Shown: positions 9,452 to 19,353 of the stretch, one piece after another
Layout: each line of letters begins with the position of its first letter
Numbering within the stretch: position 1 is the first letter of the stretch
Assembly: GCF_000154445.1 (NCBI RefSeq)
Contig: NZ_DS499566.1
Source: Intestinibacter bartlettii
GTDB lineage: Bacteria > Bacillota > Clostridia > Peptostreptococcales > Peptostreptococcaceae
DNA length: 64,000 nt
Strand: one strand, 5' to 3'
Translations under genes and position numbers: made by a program
The notes under the pieces: model-generated
Told to the model about the DNA's origin: nothing
Database searches by the model: none
The model's input: the letters and a program-made list of their open reading frames with translations, nothing else

Positions 9452-9844
9452 TTAAAATTTTATAACCTTAGGTTCTTCAGTAAATGAAGATATTGTAGCA
9501 GTCGCATTTTTTAAATAAAGAACTTCTGTATTATCGTCATCAGCACGATAAAGAGCTTGTAAGTTTGGATAACTGTCTAACATATGTTTTTTAGGTTCAA
9601 CTCTATCATCTCTTACCACTTCCCCTGCAACACGTATCCATTTTTGACCATCAAAGGCACATATCTCTACCTTAGGATTTGCTTGCATTTCTTTTGATAC
9701 GTCTTTCACTTTACCAGTTTGAATATATAATTTGTCTTCAAATATGTCTATAGTTCCAAAAGGACGAACTCTCGGTTGATCTCCTTCAACAGTCGCTAGG
9801 TAGTATGTACCACAAGCTTTTAAAAATTCATATACTTCTTGCAT
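9452..9844 (-). CDS. Pyridoxamine 5'-phosphate oxidase family FMN-binding protein
   Basis: A 130-residue split-barrel flavoprotein fold. Characteristic stretches are YYLATVEGDQPRVRPFG near the N-terminus, LYIQTGKVKDVSKEM and the VEICAFDG strand. Relatives bind FMN, and some reduce nitroimidazoles or F420-like substrates; the substrate here is unknown. It is a single-gene unit with its own terminator. True pyridoxal phosphate synthesis is unlikely, because the protein is shorter than PdxH and lacks its C-terminal signature. Confidence 0.8.
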   Translation of the reverse strand: MQEVYEFLKACGTYYLATVEGDQPRVRPFGTIDIFEDKLYIQTGKVKDVSKEMQANPKVEICAFDGQKWIRVAGEVVRDDRVEPKKHMLDSYPNLQALYRADDDNTEVLYLKNATATISSFTEEPKVIKF

Positions 9845-9924
9845 TTGAGCACCCCCTGATATTATTGTATAGTTTTATTATAGTACTTTTTGGGGGATTT
9901 TGTATTTATTTTATTTATTATGTT

Positions 9925-11387
9925 TTAATCTTCATCATCATCTGATGAGTTAAATATATCTTGACTAAAGCTTGTAATTTCAGCATCATTTTGGTTTAAT
10001 ATTAAATCTTCATCTACATATATTTCATTTTCGTTATTATTGTCAAATATTTTTTTTATAAAATCATACTCATCAATATGATTATATTCTTCTTTGTATG
10101 CTTCAAATATTTCTTTTATTATTATATCTAAATATTTTTTAACTTGTATCTCTTCTTCATCTAAATTTTTATCTTTTATTTTTTGATATCCTTCAAAATA
10201 TTTAACAATATTATTTTCTATATAATCTCTTTTCACTTCTATTTCAATATTACTTCTTTCTAAATAAGAAAAATATTCATCTAAAAGCCATAATCTTCTT
10301 TCTTGTGTATCTCTCCAAAATAAATCTATAACATTTTTATAAACTAAAGCTTCTTCTTTACTACCTTCAGGATAAATTGATTTTACTCCACCCATAAAAT
10401 CTGTAACGTTTTCCTCTTCAAAACTTTTATCTTCTATACCTAAAATATATTTTGGTACAATATTATTTTTTTCAAAAGCTTTTTGTATATATAAATTTGC
10501 ATTAACTTCATCATTACAAATATGATAATATAGAGCTTTGTTATATAACATAAATGTACTTTCATCATTTTTAAATTCAGAAACAAATTGTTTAGCTTCT
10601 TCAAGTCTGTTAAGTTTTATCAAACAAGGTAATATTCTATGTCTAGCGCCAAACATATCTTTTTTATCTAATTCTAAAACTTCTTTAAATGGTTGTAATG
10701 CATCCTTAAAGTTGTATCCAACATAATTAAGTATGCCTATATCAAACTTTAATCTTAAATAAGTCATTGTTTCATTGTTATCAAGAAATCTTCCATGTAA
10801 ATTTTCAAAAACATCATCTGGAATTTTATTTCTAGCTTCTTCAAGTAAATATTTTCTATTTTGAATTGTAACTTTTCTAAATTGTTGATTAATATAATCT
10901 TCTATTGCTTCAAGAACTTGTAGCGGAAAATCATAAAATATTCACATATATCATCTATATTTGTTATGTCTTTAGCACTCTTTACATTAGTACTGAAGTT
11001 AGACATTATTTCATAAGCTGCATTATTTTTAAGTTTAACATAACATTTAAAGTTTTTTGGCAATGCTTTTCTTATTTTATCAGCATTATATTTCATAATA
11101 TCGTATTTTACTCTTATTATAAGTTTTGCCATTTTTTCTTCAGATATACACATTTCATCATTTTTTCTAACTTCTGACATCTTAAATAGTCCACTTTCTT
11201 TTGCAATTAAATATAAAATTGCCCCTGACCATTCTTTAGCCTTTCCATTATCCATTGAAAAATCTGAAACGTAAGATAGTTTATCTACGATTAATCTTCC
11301 CATTATTTCAAATTCTTCAGGAAATCCACAAATACAAAGAAAATCTATTAAATCTACAATTTCTTCTACTCTTATTTTGCTAGTCAT
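9925..11387 (-). pseudogene. Frameshifted DUF6398-like protein with TPR-like C-terminus
   Basis: Two adjacent minus-strand frames belong to one gene. The first (10902-11387) is an N-terminal DUF6398-like domain with the signature KEWSGAILYLIAKESGLF. The second (9925-10767) is helical and TPR-like (FKDALQPFKEVLELDKKDM) and ends in a very acidic tail. The second frame stays open upstream of its first ATG to about 10935, reading FYDFPLQVLEAIEDYINQQF, which continues the first domain. A missing base in the T run near 10935 explains the break. No classical -1 slippery heptamer is evident, so a mutation or sequencing error is more likely than programmed frameshifting. Confidence 0.7.
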
Positions 11388-11610
11388 ATTAATACCTCCT
11401 TTTTTGTTTTCTTAATATTATTGTAGTATATTTTTACATATTTTTCGTATTTTTCCGAATTTTCTTAAAAGTAATTTCTTACAAAATTTTGTCGATGTTT
11501 ACTTGATTATACATAATTTCATCTATTTTTACAGCAAAAAAACTGTTTAAATCTTTTTAATAATTATATTAATATTTAATTTATTGATTTTACATATTTT
11601 TCATATTAAA

Positions 11611-11646
11611 AACCCCGACTATCAGATTCATCTAACAGCCGGGGCT
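11611..11646 (-). terminator. Terminator of the coiled-coil gene
   Basis: A GC-rich CCCCG/CGGGG stem is followed by a T run on the minus strand. Confidence 0.85.
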
Positions 11647-11668
11647 CTATCTTTTTATATAAATATTA

Positions 11669-12559
11669 TTAATAATTTTCTACTTCATTTTTAGCATTCT
11701 CAACAGCTTCTAATATATCTTGTTGATCTTGATTTGCTCTTTGGATTTCTTGATTCGCTCTATCAATCACACTGCTGATTTCATTTCTAGAGTCTTCTAA
11801 TTGATTATTTAAATCTGCTATAGTTGACTCAAGCTCACTTTTTTCGTTATTTAATTTAGTTATTTCAGACTTTAAGTTTGCTATTTCAGATTTTAATTCT
11901 ACATTTTCGCTATACTGATTTTTATTTGCATTTTTTAATTCTTCTAGTTCCTGTTCTAACCTTGAAATTGTAGCTTCTTTAACTTTTAAAGCTTCTTTTA
12001 GCTCTTCGATTTTATCTTCATATTCCATAGCTTTCATGTAAGTTTGAGTATAAAGTTTATCTTTAAGAGCTATTAAATCATTTAATCTATTTATTTCAGA
12101 TTGAGATGTTTGTAAAGTTTTTTCCAACTCGGTCATTTTATTGCATAAATTAGATAATTCCGTCTCTAAATCTCTTATTGTTTGATTTAGCCTTTTTATC
12201 TCATTTTTTAACTCATCTGAATCTTCTTTAGATACTGTATTTTTTAATTGTTCTTCTAACTCTGAAACTCTATTTTTATAAGAATCCCTTTCATCAGTTA
12301 ATTCTTCTACTTTTTCTTTTTTCTCTTCTAGCTGTGATTTTACCTTTTCTAAATCTTCTTTTAACTTATCTCTTTGTGCAGTTACTTGAGATACTTCATT
12401 CTTAGCTTCTATCGCAGTATTTTTAAGATAATCTATCCCATTTATTATTTTTGTTTTTTCAGAATTATAAGATAATAATCCACCTATTAAAATACCCGAT
12501 GCGACTAACGCTCCTGTTTTAGCAAGTTTTCCTAATATCATATTCGCCTTCTTCATCAA
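11669..12559 (-). CDS. Membrane-anchored long coiled-coil protein
   Basis: Residues about 12-30 (GALVASGILIGGLLSY) form one membrane segment. Almost all the remaining 260 residues are heptad-like coiled coil rich in Glu, Lys, Leu and Asn. No enzymatic motif is present. It is likely a structural or scaffolding protein, cytoplasmic or extracytoplasmic depending on topology. It forms a single-gene unit. The family is not recognised; similarity searches would be dominated by generic coiled-coil matches. Confidence 0.75.
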   Translation of the reverse strand: MMKKANMILGKLAKTGALVASGILIGGLLSYNSEKTKIINGIDYLKNTAIEAKNEVSQVTAQRDKLKEDLEKVKSQLEEKKEKVEELTDERDSYKNRVSELEEQLKNTVSKEDSDELKNEIKRLNQTIRDLETELSNLCNKMTELEKTLQTSQSEINRLNDLIALKDKLYTQTYMKAMEYEDKIEELKEALKVKEATISRLEQELEELKNANKNQYSENVELKSEIANLKSEITKLNNEKSELESTIADLNNQLEDSRNEISSVIDRANQEIQRANQDQQDILEAVENAKNEVENY

Positions 12560-12996
12560 CCTATATTTTACGTTTTAATTCATAACTTTCCCTAATTTCA
12601 TTCATTTTAATATGTTTTTAAATCTATTTCAATAGTTTTAATTATTTGTAATAATTTTACAAAAATACATATATTTAGAACAATTAGACCATGTTTTAAT
12701 GGGTATTTATATAGATTTGATAATTTTAAGTATTATATTTAAGATAATGCTTTATTTTTGTAATAAAACCTTATACTTATATTAATTTTCACGTACATTA
12801 ATTCATGATAAGCTTTAAAACATTCGCCAAAGTCTCGAATTTCCGCGCAGGTATAATTTTAGTATACCGAAAATAATTCACACTTATACGAATATTACAC
12901 AAAACACAAAAGCACCATAACATAGTAATCTGTCTCTATGTTATGGTGTTATTTTAATACCTATTAGAATTAATTTTCTTAATTTAAATCAAAAAA
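12560..12996. other. Intergenic region: promoter side of coiled-coil gene, terminator of dCMP deaminase
   Basis: AT-rich, with no credible open reading frame on either strand. It contains the deaminase terminator at 12911-12950; the rest must hold the coiled-coil promoter, which I could not place with confidence. Confidence 0.5.
12911..12950 (-). terminator. Terminator of the dCMP deaminase gene
   Basis: A 13-bp CACCATAACATAG/CTATGTTATGGTG stem is followed by a T-rich tract on the minus strand. Confidence 0.8.
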
Positions 12997-13488
12997 CTAA
13001 TCTTGTGTTTTAAAAGATATTTCAATCTTCTCAGCTCTAGGTTTTAATCTAATACACTCAACTTTTGCCTTCTCAAACATAAACTTAGAAGCCTTTGTTG
13101 AATCTGTATCTTTATATTTATCTTCTAAATAATAAACCTTTTTAATCCCAGACTGAATTATATTTCTTGCGCAGTCATGACATGGGAATAAATTTACATA
13201 AATGCTGCATCCCTCTAAATTCTTGCCACGTGCATTTAAAATCGCATTTTGTTCCGCATGAACAACATATGGATATTTCGTATTTAAAAAATCACCTTCT
13301 CTTTCCCAAGGGAAATCCTCATCACTGCATCCATTTAAAAATCCATTGTACCCGATTGATACTATTCTATTATCGCTGTCTACTATACATGCACCAACTT
13401 GTGTAGATGGATCCTTACTTCTCATACCTGATAATAGAGAAATTCCCATAAAATATTCGTCCCATGATATGTAATCTGTTCTTTTCAT
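12997..13488 (-). CDS. Deoxycytidylate (dCMP) deaminase
   Basis: Zinc-dependent deamination of dCMP to dUMP, feeding dTMP synthesis. The 163-residue protein shows the zinc and catalytic motifs HAEQNA (His ligand and catalytic Glu) and PCHDC (two Cys ligands). The N-terminal SKDPSTQVGACIVD and GYNGF stretches are typical of the dCMP deaminase/ComEB family rather than of cytidine or tRNA deaminases. A single-gene unit with a good GGAGGC ribosome binding site. Confidence 0.92.
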   Translation of the reverse strand: MKRTDYISWDEYFMGISLLSGMRSKDPSTQVGACIVDSDNRIVSIGYNGFLNGCSDEDFPWEREGDFLNTKYPYVVHAEQNAILNARGKNLEGCSIYVNLFPCHDCARNIIQSGIKKVYYLEDKYKDTDSTKASKFMFEKAKVECIRLKPRAEKIEISFKTQD

Positions 13489-13602
13489 ATTGCCTCCGAT
13501 GTAATTTTTATGTATTTTATTATTTATATATTAGTATAACCTCATTTTGTTTGTTTATCTATACCTAAGATTTGAATAATAAAAATATTTGTTTTAATAT
13601 TT

Positions 13603-14304
13603 TTAAAAACTTAGATTTTTATCTGTAGCTAGCTTTCTACCTAATTTAAATTCTATTTTATTGTCATCAGGATTTTTAGTTTCTAAATATGATATCAATT
13701 TATGTTTTATTAGATATAAGATTGAATTTTTATTCTCCATAATATATTTTATCCATGACTCACAAAATTCTATCATATCGCCATTTTTATTTATTTTATA
13801 AAGTACATCTATATCATCTTTTTCCTCATTTAACTCTTGAATATATTTGTTAATATAAGCATCAGGCATCTTTTTACATATTTTATATTCTTTATCTTTT
13901 ATAAAATCATCATAAAAAGGTCTTATTAATCTATATGGTACATATTTGCCTAATTTAATTACCATCTCATTTAATTTTTCATCATTACTTCCCATTATAT
14001 ACCAACAAATATAATCCTCATTTTCTAGTGTGTCTATCTTTAAATTATTTTTTAAGTAAAATGTAATATAACTTAACTTGTCTAGTTTTCCAAAATCTAA
14101 ATTTTCATGTTCTATTGGGTAATATGCAGCTGATACCATATTTGCTGAAAGTTTCTTTATAGAGGCTTTTTTATGACCACTAAGCATTTCTTTGTATATT
14201 GCATAAAACCACATTATTTTATAACTTGTAGTAAACTTGCTTGGATCTAACATTTTATTTAACAGTATTTTTTTGTTTGTATTAATATTATCGTATTCTT
14301 TCAT
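13603..14304 (-). CDS. HNH endonuclease-family N-terminal domain without HNH motif (truncated)
   Basis: The start at 14304 follows AAGGGG; the longer frame beginning at 14400 would be read through the terminator of the upstream gene. The 233-residue protein has the helical domain that precedes the nuclease in a group of HNH proteins: SYKIMWFYAIYKEM, then a YYPIEHENLDFGKLDKL stretch, then VPYRLIRPF. It stops soon after the KHKLISYLETKNP segment, where relatives continue into HNH. No HNH remnant is visible in the 100 bases downstream. Probably a decayed restriction gene, though a free-standing domain is possible. The family assignment is from memory of the pattern. Confidence 0.5.
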   Translation of the reverse strand: MKEYDNINTNKKILLNKMLDPSKFTTSYKIMWFYAIYKEMLSGHKKASIKKLSANMVSAAYYPIEHENLDFGKLDKLSYITFYLKNNLKIDTLENEDYICWYIMGSNDEKLNEMVIKLGKYVPYRLIRPFYDDFIKDKEYKICKKMPDAYINKYIQELNEEKDDIDVLYKINKNGDMIEFCESWIKYIMENKNSILYLIKHKLISYLETKNPDDNKIEFKLGRKLATDKNLSF

Positions 14305-14370
14305 ATAAAATTTCCCCTTAATAAATTTATCATCTATTTTTATTATATCATTATTTGCAAATATACATAA

Positions 14371-14407
14371 AAAGGCCATACAGAGAAAAATTTTCTCCAT
14401 ACAGCCT
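14371..14407 (-). terminator. Terminator of the YitT-like gene
   Basis: A long GGCTGTATGGAG/CTCTGTATGGCC stem is followed by five T on the minus strand, at the end of the YitT coding region. Confidence 0.85.
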
Positions 14408-14413
14408 TAAATC

Positions 14414-15274
14414 CTAAACCGCGTCAATAGATTTAAATCCTTTACCAAGTACTTCATAAACATCAGTAACAATAATAAACGATTTCTCGTCTAGTTCTTT
14501 AACCATTTTTTTAAGCGCGACTTCTTGTTTTTTCTGATTTACAACAACAAGCATTACATTTTTATCTTCATTAGTATATCCACCTTTTGCATCTAAAATA
14601 GTAATACCTCTGTTTAATTCTATAATAGCTTCTTGTAAAACATCCTTTTTCTCAGTTATTATAAAGAATGCCTTTGCATAGTCAAATCCTGCTGTGATTG
14701 TATCTATGATTTTGACCATTATGTAAAGTGCAATTGCTGAGTAAAGTCCTGTTTCAAAATTCATATTTACTACCCCGGCTAAAACTACAACAGTTCCATC
14801 TATCATACTTAAGCATTTAGATACTGGTATACTTGGTATTATTCTATTTAGCATAAGTGCAATTAAATCTGTACCACCAGTTGATGCATCAATTCTGAAA
14901 AGTATTCCTAGAGATAATCCGACTAGTATAGATCCTGAAATAGCAGCTAAAAGCGTATTGTCAGTAAGTGATATAGTCGATAATGGCTCTGTTACTTTAA
15001 GTGAAAGTGTAAGAATTGCCATTCCTATAAATGTTTTTATTGCATCTTTTTTACCTAATATTTTCACTGAGAAAAGTAAAAGCGGTGTACTTATCGTGAA
15101 TAATATGTTAGATACTGGAAATCCAGTAAGTTTTGATATTACAACAGATAGACCACTAAGACCCCCTGGTGCGATTGTCTTTGGAACTAAGAACATATTT
15201 AATCCAACAGCCATTATCATACAAGCTATTATTAATCCTATGTATTGTATTAAAATATCCTTATTTTTTTTCAT
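14414..15274 (-). CDS. YitT family membrane protein (DUF161/DUF2179)
   Basis: The start at 15274 follows AAAGGAGGT; an in-frame ATG nine codons earlier has no site. Five to six transmembrane helices (residues about 10-190) contain the repeated family motif KTIAPGGLSGLSVVIS and RIDASTGGTDLIA. The C-terminal ~80 residues are the soluble ferredoxin-like DUF2179 domain (AFFIITEKKDVLQEAI, RGITILDAKGGYTNEDK). The role is not established; relatives are common in Firmicutes. Confidence 0.88.
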   Translation of the reverse strand: MKKNKDILIQYIGLIIACMIMAVGLNMFLVPKTIAPGGLSGLSVVISKLTGFPVSNILFTISTPLLLFSVKILGKKDAIKTFIGMAILTLSLKVTEPLSTISLTDNTLLAAISGSILVGLSLGILFRIDASTGGTDLIALMLNRIIPSIPVSKCLSMIDGTVVVLAGVVNMNFETGLYSAIALYIMVKIIDTITAGFDYAKAFFIITEKKDVLQEAIIELNRGITILDAKGGYTNEDKNVMLVVVNQKKQEVALKKMVKELDEKSFIIVTDVYEVLGKGFKSIDAV

Positions 15275-15430
15275 GATATAACCTCCTTTTGTTTCAATCA
15301 CAATTAGATATTATACCATATTATTCTTATTTGTATACAAGTTATTTCAATATGTTTGTATTATTTTTCAGTTAAATATTTTAAGCAAATTTTCTAATAT
15401 TTAAGAATATTTTTTGTCTAAATTTTTGGA

Positions 15431-16150
15431 TTAATATCCCTTTGAAATAAACTCTACTGTAAACGCATATTTTATAAAGTCTTCTAAAAATTTATGTAAT
15501 ACATCTTTAAACTTTTCTTCATTATTTAAGTCTTCTTTTTTAATACTATTTACAATAATCCAAGCTGCATCGTCATATTCGACAACTTGGCTTCCTAACT
15601 TTTGTATTAAATCTTCTTGTCTTTTTATTATTCCCTCGTGATTTTTTACATTTCTATATAATTTGCAAATAGCTCCAAACTGTTTTGCATTAGATATATT
15701 TTTTAATATGTATATATTTTCATCTTGTTCTATAGCATCTGATAAATCTAAAAAATCAATAACACTTCCCCAATGTTGTAAATAAACAGTAGTACCTTTT
15801 ATCCTGCTTTCTTCGTCAAAATCAAATACTCCTAAACTTAATTCATATTCATCATTTTCATCAAAATCGCTATTTTGTTTGTCTTTAAAAAGTGCACAAC
15901 TATATCCATTTTCGCCAACATCTATTGGTTTTGAGATATGTTGTATTATTATTTTATTAGATAAAATATCTAGATTTATCTCTCTTTCCAATTGGCATAC
16001 CTTTAATATTTCCTTTATTTTATATGCATATTCTTCTTCAATGGGCTTATATTTCAAATTTTGAGTTTCTTTATTTATATAGGCTTCATTATCAAAGTTT
16101 TCTTTTATTTTTCTTTCTATATTATAATTTACCGTTGTTAAATTCCCCAT
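15431..16150 (-). CDS. Hypothetical protein
   Basis: A 239-residue acidic soluble protein with no signal peptide or membrane segment. I do not recognise a domain. It has a Trp-containing segment (TTVYLQHWGSVIDFLDLSD) and a helical C-terminal part. It is a monocistronic unit between the YitT-like and DUF3793 genes, with a plausible ribosome binding site (GGGGGTGCG) before the ATG. Confidence 0.7.
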   Translation of the reverse strand: MGNLTTVNYNIERKIKENFDNEAYINKETQNLKYKPIEEEYAYKIKEILKVCQLEREINLDILSNKIIIQHISKPIDVGENGYSCALFKDKQNSDFDENDEYELSLGVFDFDEESRIKGTTVYLQHWGSVIDFLDLSDAIEQDENIYILKNISNAKQFGAICKLYRNVKNHEGIIKRQEDLIQKLGSQVVEYDDAAWIIVNSIKKEDLNNEEKFKDVLHKFLEDFIKYAFTVEFISKGY

Positions 16151-16370
16151 TTTCGCACCCCCAAATTTACAATATTGATTTTATTAAATTCTACATAAGC
16201 ATTGTGTTTCCCTTTTATTTTTACATTTAATATTAATTTTATATATTTTAAGTAAATTTTTCTAAACTTTTATATATAGTTTTTGTTATTTTACCCAATT
16301 TTATGTTTTTTATACAACAAAAAACTAGCAAATAATATATCTACTAGTTAATACTTTTTAATATAAATAT

Positions 16371-16979
16371 CTATATAACATCTTTAAGCTCGCTTATGGA
16401 CATCTTCTCAACAAGGTCATGCATCTTCATCTTATCTCTTAAAAAACTATTGTAGATTTTATAAGAAACTTCTTTATCTCCATAAATTCTCCAGCTACAA
16501 ACTTCTACAAATTCTTGTTTTCCGTATCCCATAAATCCAAGAACGTCTTTTAATGGATAACCAAGGAAAATCCCTATTTCGTGGGGAAATTCTTCAGATT
16601 CTAATCTAAGCATTAATTCTCTCATATATGCTTCGAAATTATATTCTCTTGGATAGCCTAAAAATCTCAAAAAGTTTCTGCATTTTTTATCTAAAAGTCG
16701 TCTATTCATAGATTTTTCATTTATAAATAAAACCCTTTTGCTGCCATCGTGTACATTTATAATTTTATATTTTACTTTTTTGCAATTTCCAAAAAAGGAT
16801 TCTATTTCGTTTAGTTTAATAATTTTTTCTTCAGGACATCCTGGAATATTTACAATCTCGGACGGCTTTGATCCTAAAATCACAGGCCCGATTAATTTTA
16901 TTATTCTCTTTATATATGATGAATTTGTTTTATTTTCACAATTTTTATTTTCGCACTTATTTTTACAATCTGTATTCAT
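16371..16979 (-). CDS. DUF3793 family protein, probably iron-regulated
   Basis: A Cys/Lys/Asn-rich N-terminus (CKNKCENKNC) precedes the DUF3793 domain, identified by LLDKKCRNFLRFLGYP and EFPHEIGIFLGYPLKDVLGFMGY. This clostridial family has no demonstrated function and is often found near iron-related genes. Two Fur-like AT-rich palindromes lie within 75 bases upstream, which supports repression by iron. The Cys-rich N-terminus could bind metal (inference). Confidence 0.75.
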   Translation of the reverse strand: MNTDCKNKCENKNCENKTNSSYIKRIIKLIGPVILGSKPSEIVNIPGCPEEKIIKLNEIESFFGNCKKVKYKIINVHDGSKRVLFINEKSMNRRLLDKKCRNFLRFLGYPREYNFEAYMRELMLRLESEEFPHEIGIFLGYPLKDVLGFMGYGKQEFVEVCSWRIYGDKEVSYKIYNSFLRDKMKMHDLVEKMSISELKDVI

Positions 16980-16997
16980 GATTATACCCTCCGTAAT

Positions 16998-17051
16998 TGA
17001 TAATTATTATCACCTTAATTTAATTATATTGATAATGATAATAATTGTCAA
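16998..17051 (-). promoter_or_regulatory. Candidate tandem Fur boxes upstream of DUF3793
   Basis: Two matches to the Fur consensus pattern GATAATGATAATCATTATC: TGATAATTATTATCA near 16998-17013, and TTGATAATGATAATAATTG at 17029-17047. They flank the expected promoter position of the DUF3793 gene. Confidence 0.65.
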
Positions 17052-17160
17052 CTAAATATCACAATCATTTATTTCCTCATTTTGGAAGGTTGGTTGTTTT
17101 TAATATTTTCTATTATTATATATATAATTCCTTAGATTAATTTTTAAATCACACAATTAA

Positions 17161-17195
17161 AAAAGCCCAATTGGTTTAATATCAATTGGGCTTAG
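17161..17195 (-). terminator. Terminator of ldh
   Basis: An AAGCCCAATTG/CAATTGGGCTT stem is followed by six T on the minus strand. Confidence 0.9.
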
Positions 17196-17201
17196 TTTAG
17201 A

Positions 17202-18143
17202 CTATTGTAAATCTAATTTCGCAATATTTTCTTTCATAATAGCTACAGATTTATCGAATTTTTCTTTGTCTTCTTTGTCTAAGTTAAGGTCGACAACTTC
17301 TCTAACTCCATCAGCATTTATTACACTTGGTACAGATATATAAACATCATCATGTCCATATTCTCCATCTAAGTATGAAGATACACTTAGTATACTGTTT
17401 TCGTTGTCTAATACTGCTTTAGTAATTCTTGCAAGAGACATACCTATTCCATAGTAAGTCGCTCTTTTTGCTTTTATTATTTTATATGCGATATTTCTAA
17501 CTTCATCTTCTATTTCGCTTAATTCTTCAAAACTTATTCCTTTGTTTTTCGCTGCAAAGTGATATATTGGTTTTGGTCCACAAAGAGCATAACTCCAAGG
17601 AACGAATTGTGAATCTCCGTGCTCACCAATTACATATGCATGTATATTTTTTTCATTTATATTTAATTTTTCTCCTAATGCAGATCTAAGTCTTGCTGTA
17701 TCTAGAGTAGTTCCAGAACCTATTACTTTAGTCTTGTCAAAACCAGATAATTTCCAAGCTGCATAAGTCATGATATCAACTGGGTTTGTAGCTACTAATA
17801 TTATGCCGTCAAATCCAGAAGTTTTTATATTAGATATTATGTTTTTCATAACAGCTATACTTTTATGTATTGTATCTAGTCTTGTTTCGCCTTCTTGTGG
17901 TGGTGGTCCTGCTGTTATACAAACAAGAGCTGCATCACTTAAATCACTATAATCCCCTGAGTATATTTTCATTTTACGTGGTGCGAAGCTAAGACCGTGA
18001 TTTAAGTCGATTGCTTCACCTTCTGTTTTTTCTTTATTGATATCGATTAAAACAAGTTCTTCGCATGTTCCTTGGTTTACCATTGAATATGCATAACTCA
18101 TTCCAACCATCCCTGTTCCGATAATTCCTACTTTTGATTTCAT
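17202..18143 (-). CDS. ldh: L-lactate dehydrogenase
   Basis: NAD-dependent interconversion of pyruvate and L-lactate, a fermentation sink for reducing power. The 313-residue protein starts with the Rossmann motif GIIGTGMVG and has the NAD-selecting acidic residue after strand 2 (VLIDINKEK). The substrate loop reads PPPQEGETRLD; Gln at the specificity position and the following Arg favour pyruvate over oxaloacetate. The catalytic His lies in IGEHGDSQF, and ATNPVD is present. Monocistronic with a strong terminator. Confidence 0.93.
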   Translation of the reverse strand: MKSKVGIIGTGMVGMSYAYSMVNQGTCEELVLIDINKEKTEGEAIDLNHGLSFAPRKMKIYSGDYSDLSDAALVCITAGPPPQEGETRLDTIHKSIAVMKNIISNIKTSGFDGIILVATNPVDIMTYAAWKLSGFDKTKVIGSGTTLDTARLRSALGEKLNINEKNIHAYVIGEHGDSQFVPWSYALCGPKPIYHFAAKNKGISFEELSEIEDEVRNIAYKIIKAKRATYYGIGMSLARITKAVLDNENSILSVSSYLDGEYGHDDVYISVPSVINADGVREVVDLNLDKEDKEKFDKSVAIMKENIAKLDLQ

Positions 18144-18377
18144 ATACCCTCCGATGTTTTTATTTTAGTTTGTCAATTTTTTGTGTTTTTATTCATATTA
18201 AGTACCATTGCGTACATCGATGTTATTTTTTTAACATGACTAATGAATATCTCTCCATTAGTATATTATCAATTTTTTTCTATTTTTGCTATATATTTTT
18301 AAGAATTATTTAATTTTATTATAAATCAAATTATATATTTCTGTATTTTTTATTATTCTATCTATATTTTATCAACT

Positions 18378-19154
18378 TTACTCCATAGATTTTATTAAAT
18401 GAACATTTGCACGTTCCACATTATTTAATATACTTTCATCATCTGGAACAGTTGGGTCTGGATAATACCAAGATTTAGCTCCAAAATAATTTCTGTATTT
18501 TGCTTTTGAAAATACATATCCATATCTCGCAAATATTTCATTTCTTATATACCCAAGGTCTGTTTTTGTATATCTGCTAAGTTCGCTTCTTGTAAGATAT
18601 CTAGAATCACTGTCTGGAATTATATATTCATTACTGTTGTAGTTGTAGTATGAATTACTGTTATTTCTCACTACTTTATTTGTATTATTATTTGAACTGC
18701 TATTTGTTTTATTATATGATTCTAATTCATCTATATATTTAAAGTCATTTTTGTAGTATCCATAAAATACAGCTTTATCTAATTCCTTTTCACAAAGTTT
18801 ATAATCACCCTCTTTATATGCATTTGTAGCTTCTTTTACATATACATCTACATATAGTTGGTTTAAATCACTACTTTTTAAAACTCCATCTAAGTCTTCT
18901 AATAATGATGTTGCGTATTCATCGCTTTGTAAGACGTTTAATTTTATTTTATCAACTAGAAGGTCATCGTATTTTATTTTCAATGCATCTGTATAATCTT
19001 GTACTGCTTTCCAAGATTCTACTTCTTTATCTCCTTTATTGACATAATATCCATACATTATACTATCTTTGCTGAAAAAAATTACTAACCCCACTAAAAT
19101 AACTGCTCCCACTATTATTTTTATAGTTTTATTGTTTGTATTTTCTTGATTCAT
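18378..19154 (-). CDS. Membrane-anchored YARHG domain protein
   Basis: One N-terminal transmembrane helix (residues about 11-27, IIVGAVILVGLVIFF) anchors a helical extracytoplasmic region. An Asn/Ser-rich linker (about 150-185) follows, then a C-terminal YARHG domain (LTRSELSRYTKTDL, RNEIFARYGYVF, YRNYFGAKSWYYP). YARHG domains are thought to be extracellular and cell-wall related, without a defined activity. Single-gene unit. Confidence 0.8.
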   Translation of the reverse strand: MNQENTNNKTIKIIVGAVILVGLVIFFSKDSIMYGYYVNKGDKEVESWKAVQDYTDALKIKYDDLLVDKIKLNVLQSDEYATSLLEDLDGVLKSSDLNQLYVDVYVKEATNAYKEGDYKLCEKELDKAVFYGYYKNDFKYIDELESYNKTNSSSNNNTNKVVRNNSNSYYNYNSNEYIIPDSDSRYLTRSELSRYTKTDLGYIRNEIFARYGYVFSKAKYRNYFGAKSWYYPDPTVPDDESILNNVERANVHLIKSME

Positions 19155-19292
19155 ATTGTTTTAATCTCCCCTCATTTGTATAAATATATTTCTTTCTCTC
19201 TATTTATAGTATATCAAAATATAAATTAGATTGAACACTAATTACATTAAATATAAAATTCATTATTGTTATTTTTAAATATATTAAAATCA

Positions 19293-19330
19293 AAAAAATA
19301 TGGATACCTCATATAAGATATCCATACTTT
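19293..19330 (-). terminator. Terminator of the U32 peptidase-map operon
   Basis: A TATGGATA/TATCCATA stem is followed by seven T on the minus strand. Confidence 0.8.
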
Positions 19331-19353
19331 TATGTTAATTTTATAAATTCTAA

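Noticed and set aside
14305..14400. N-terminal extension of the HNH-family fragment
   Set aside because: It overlaps the terminator of the YitT-like gene, and the ATG at 14304 has a proper ribosome site.
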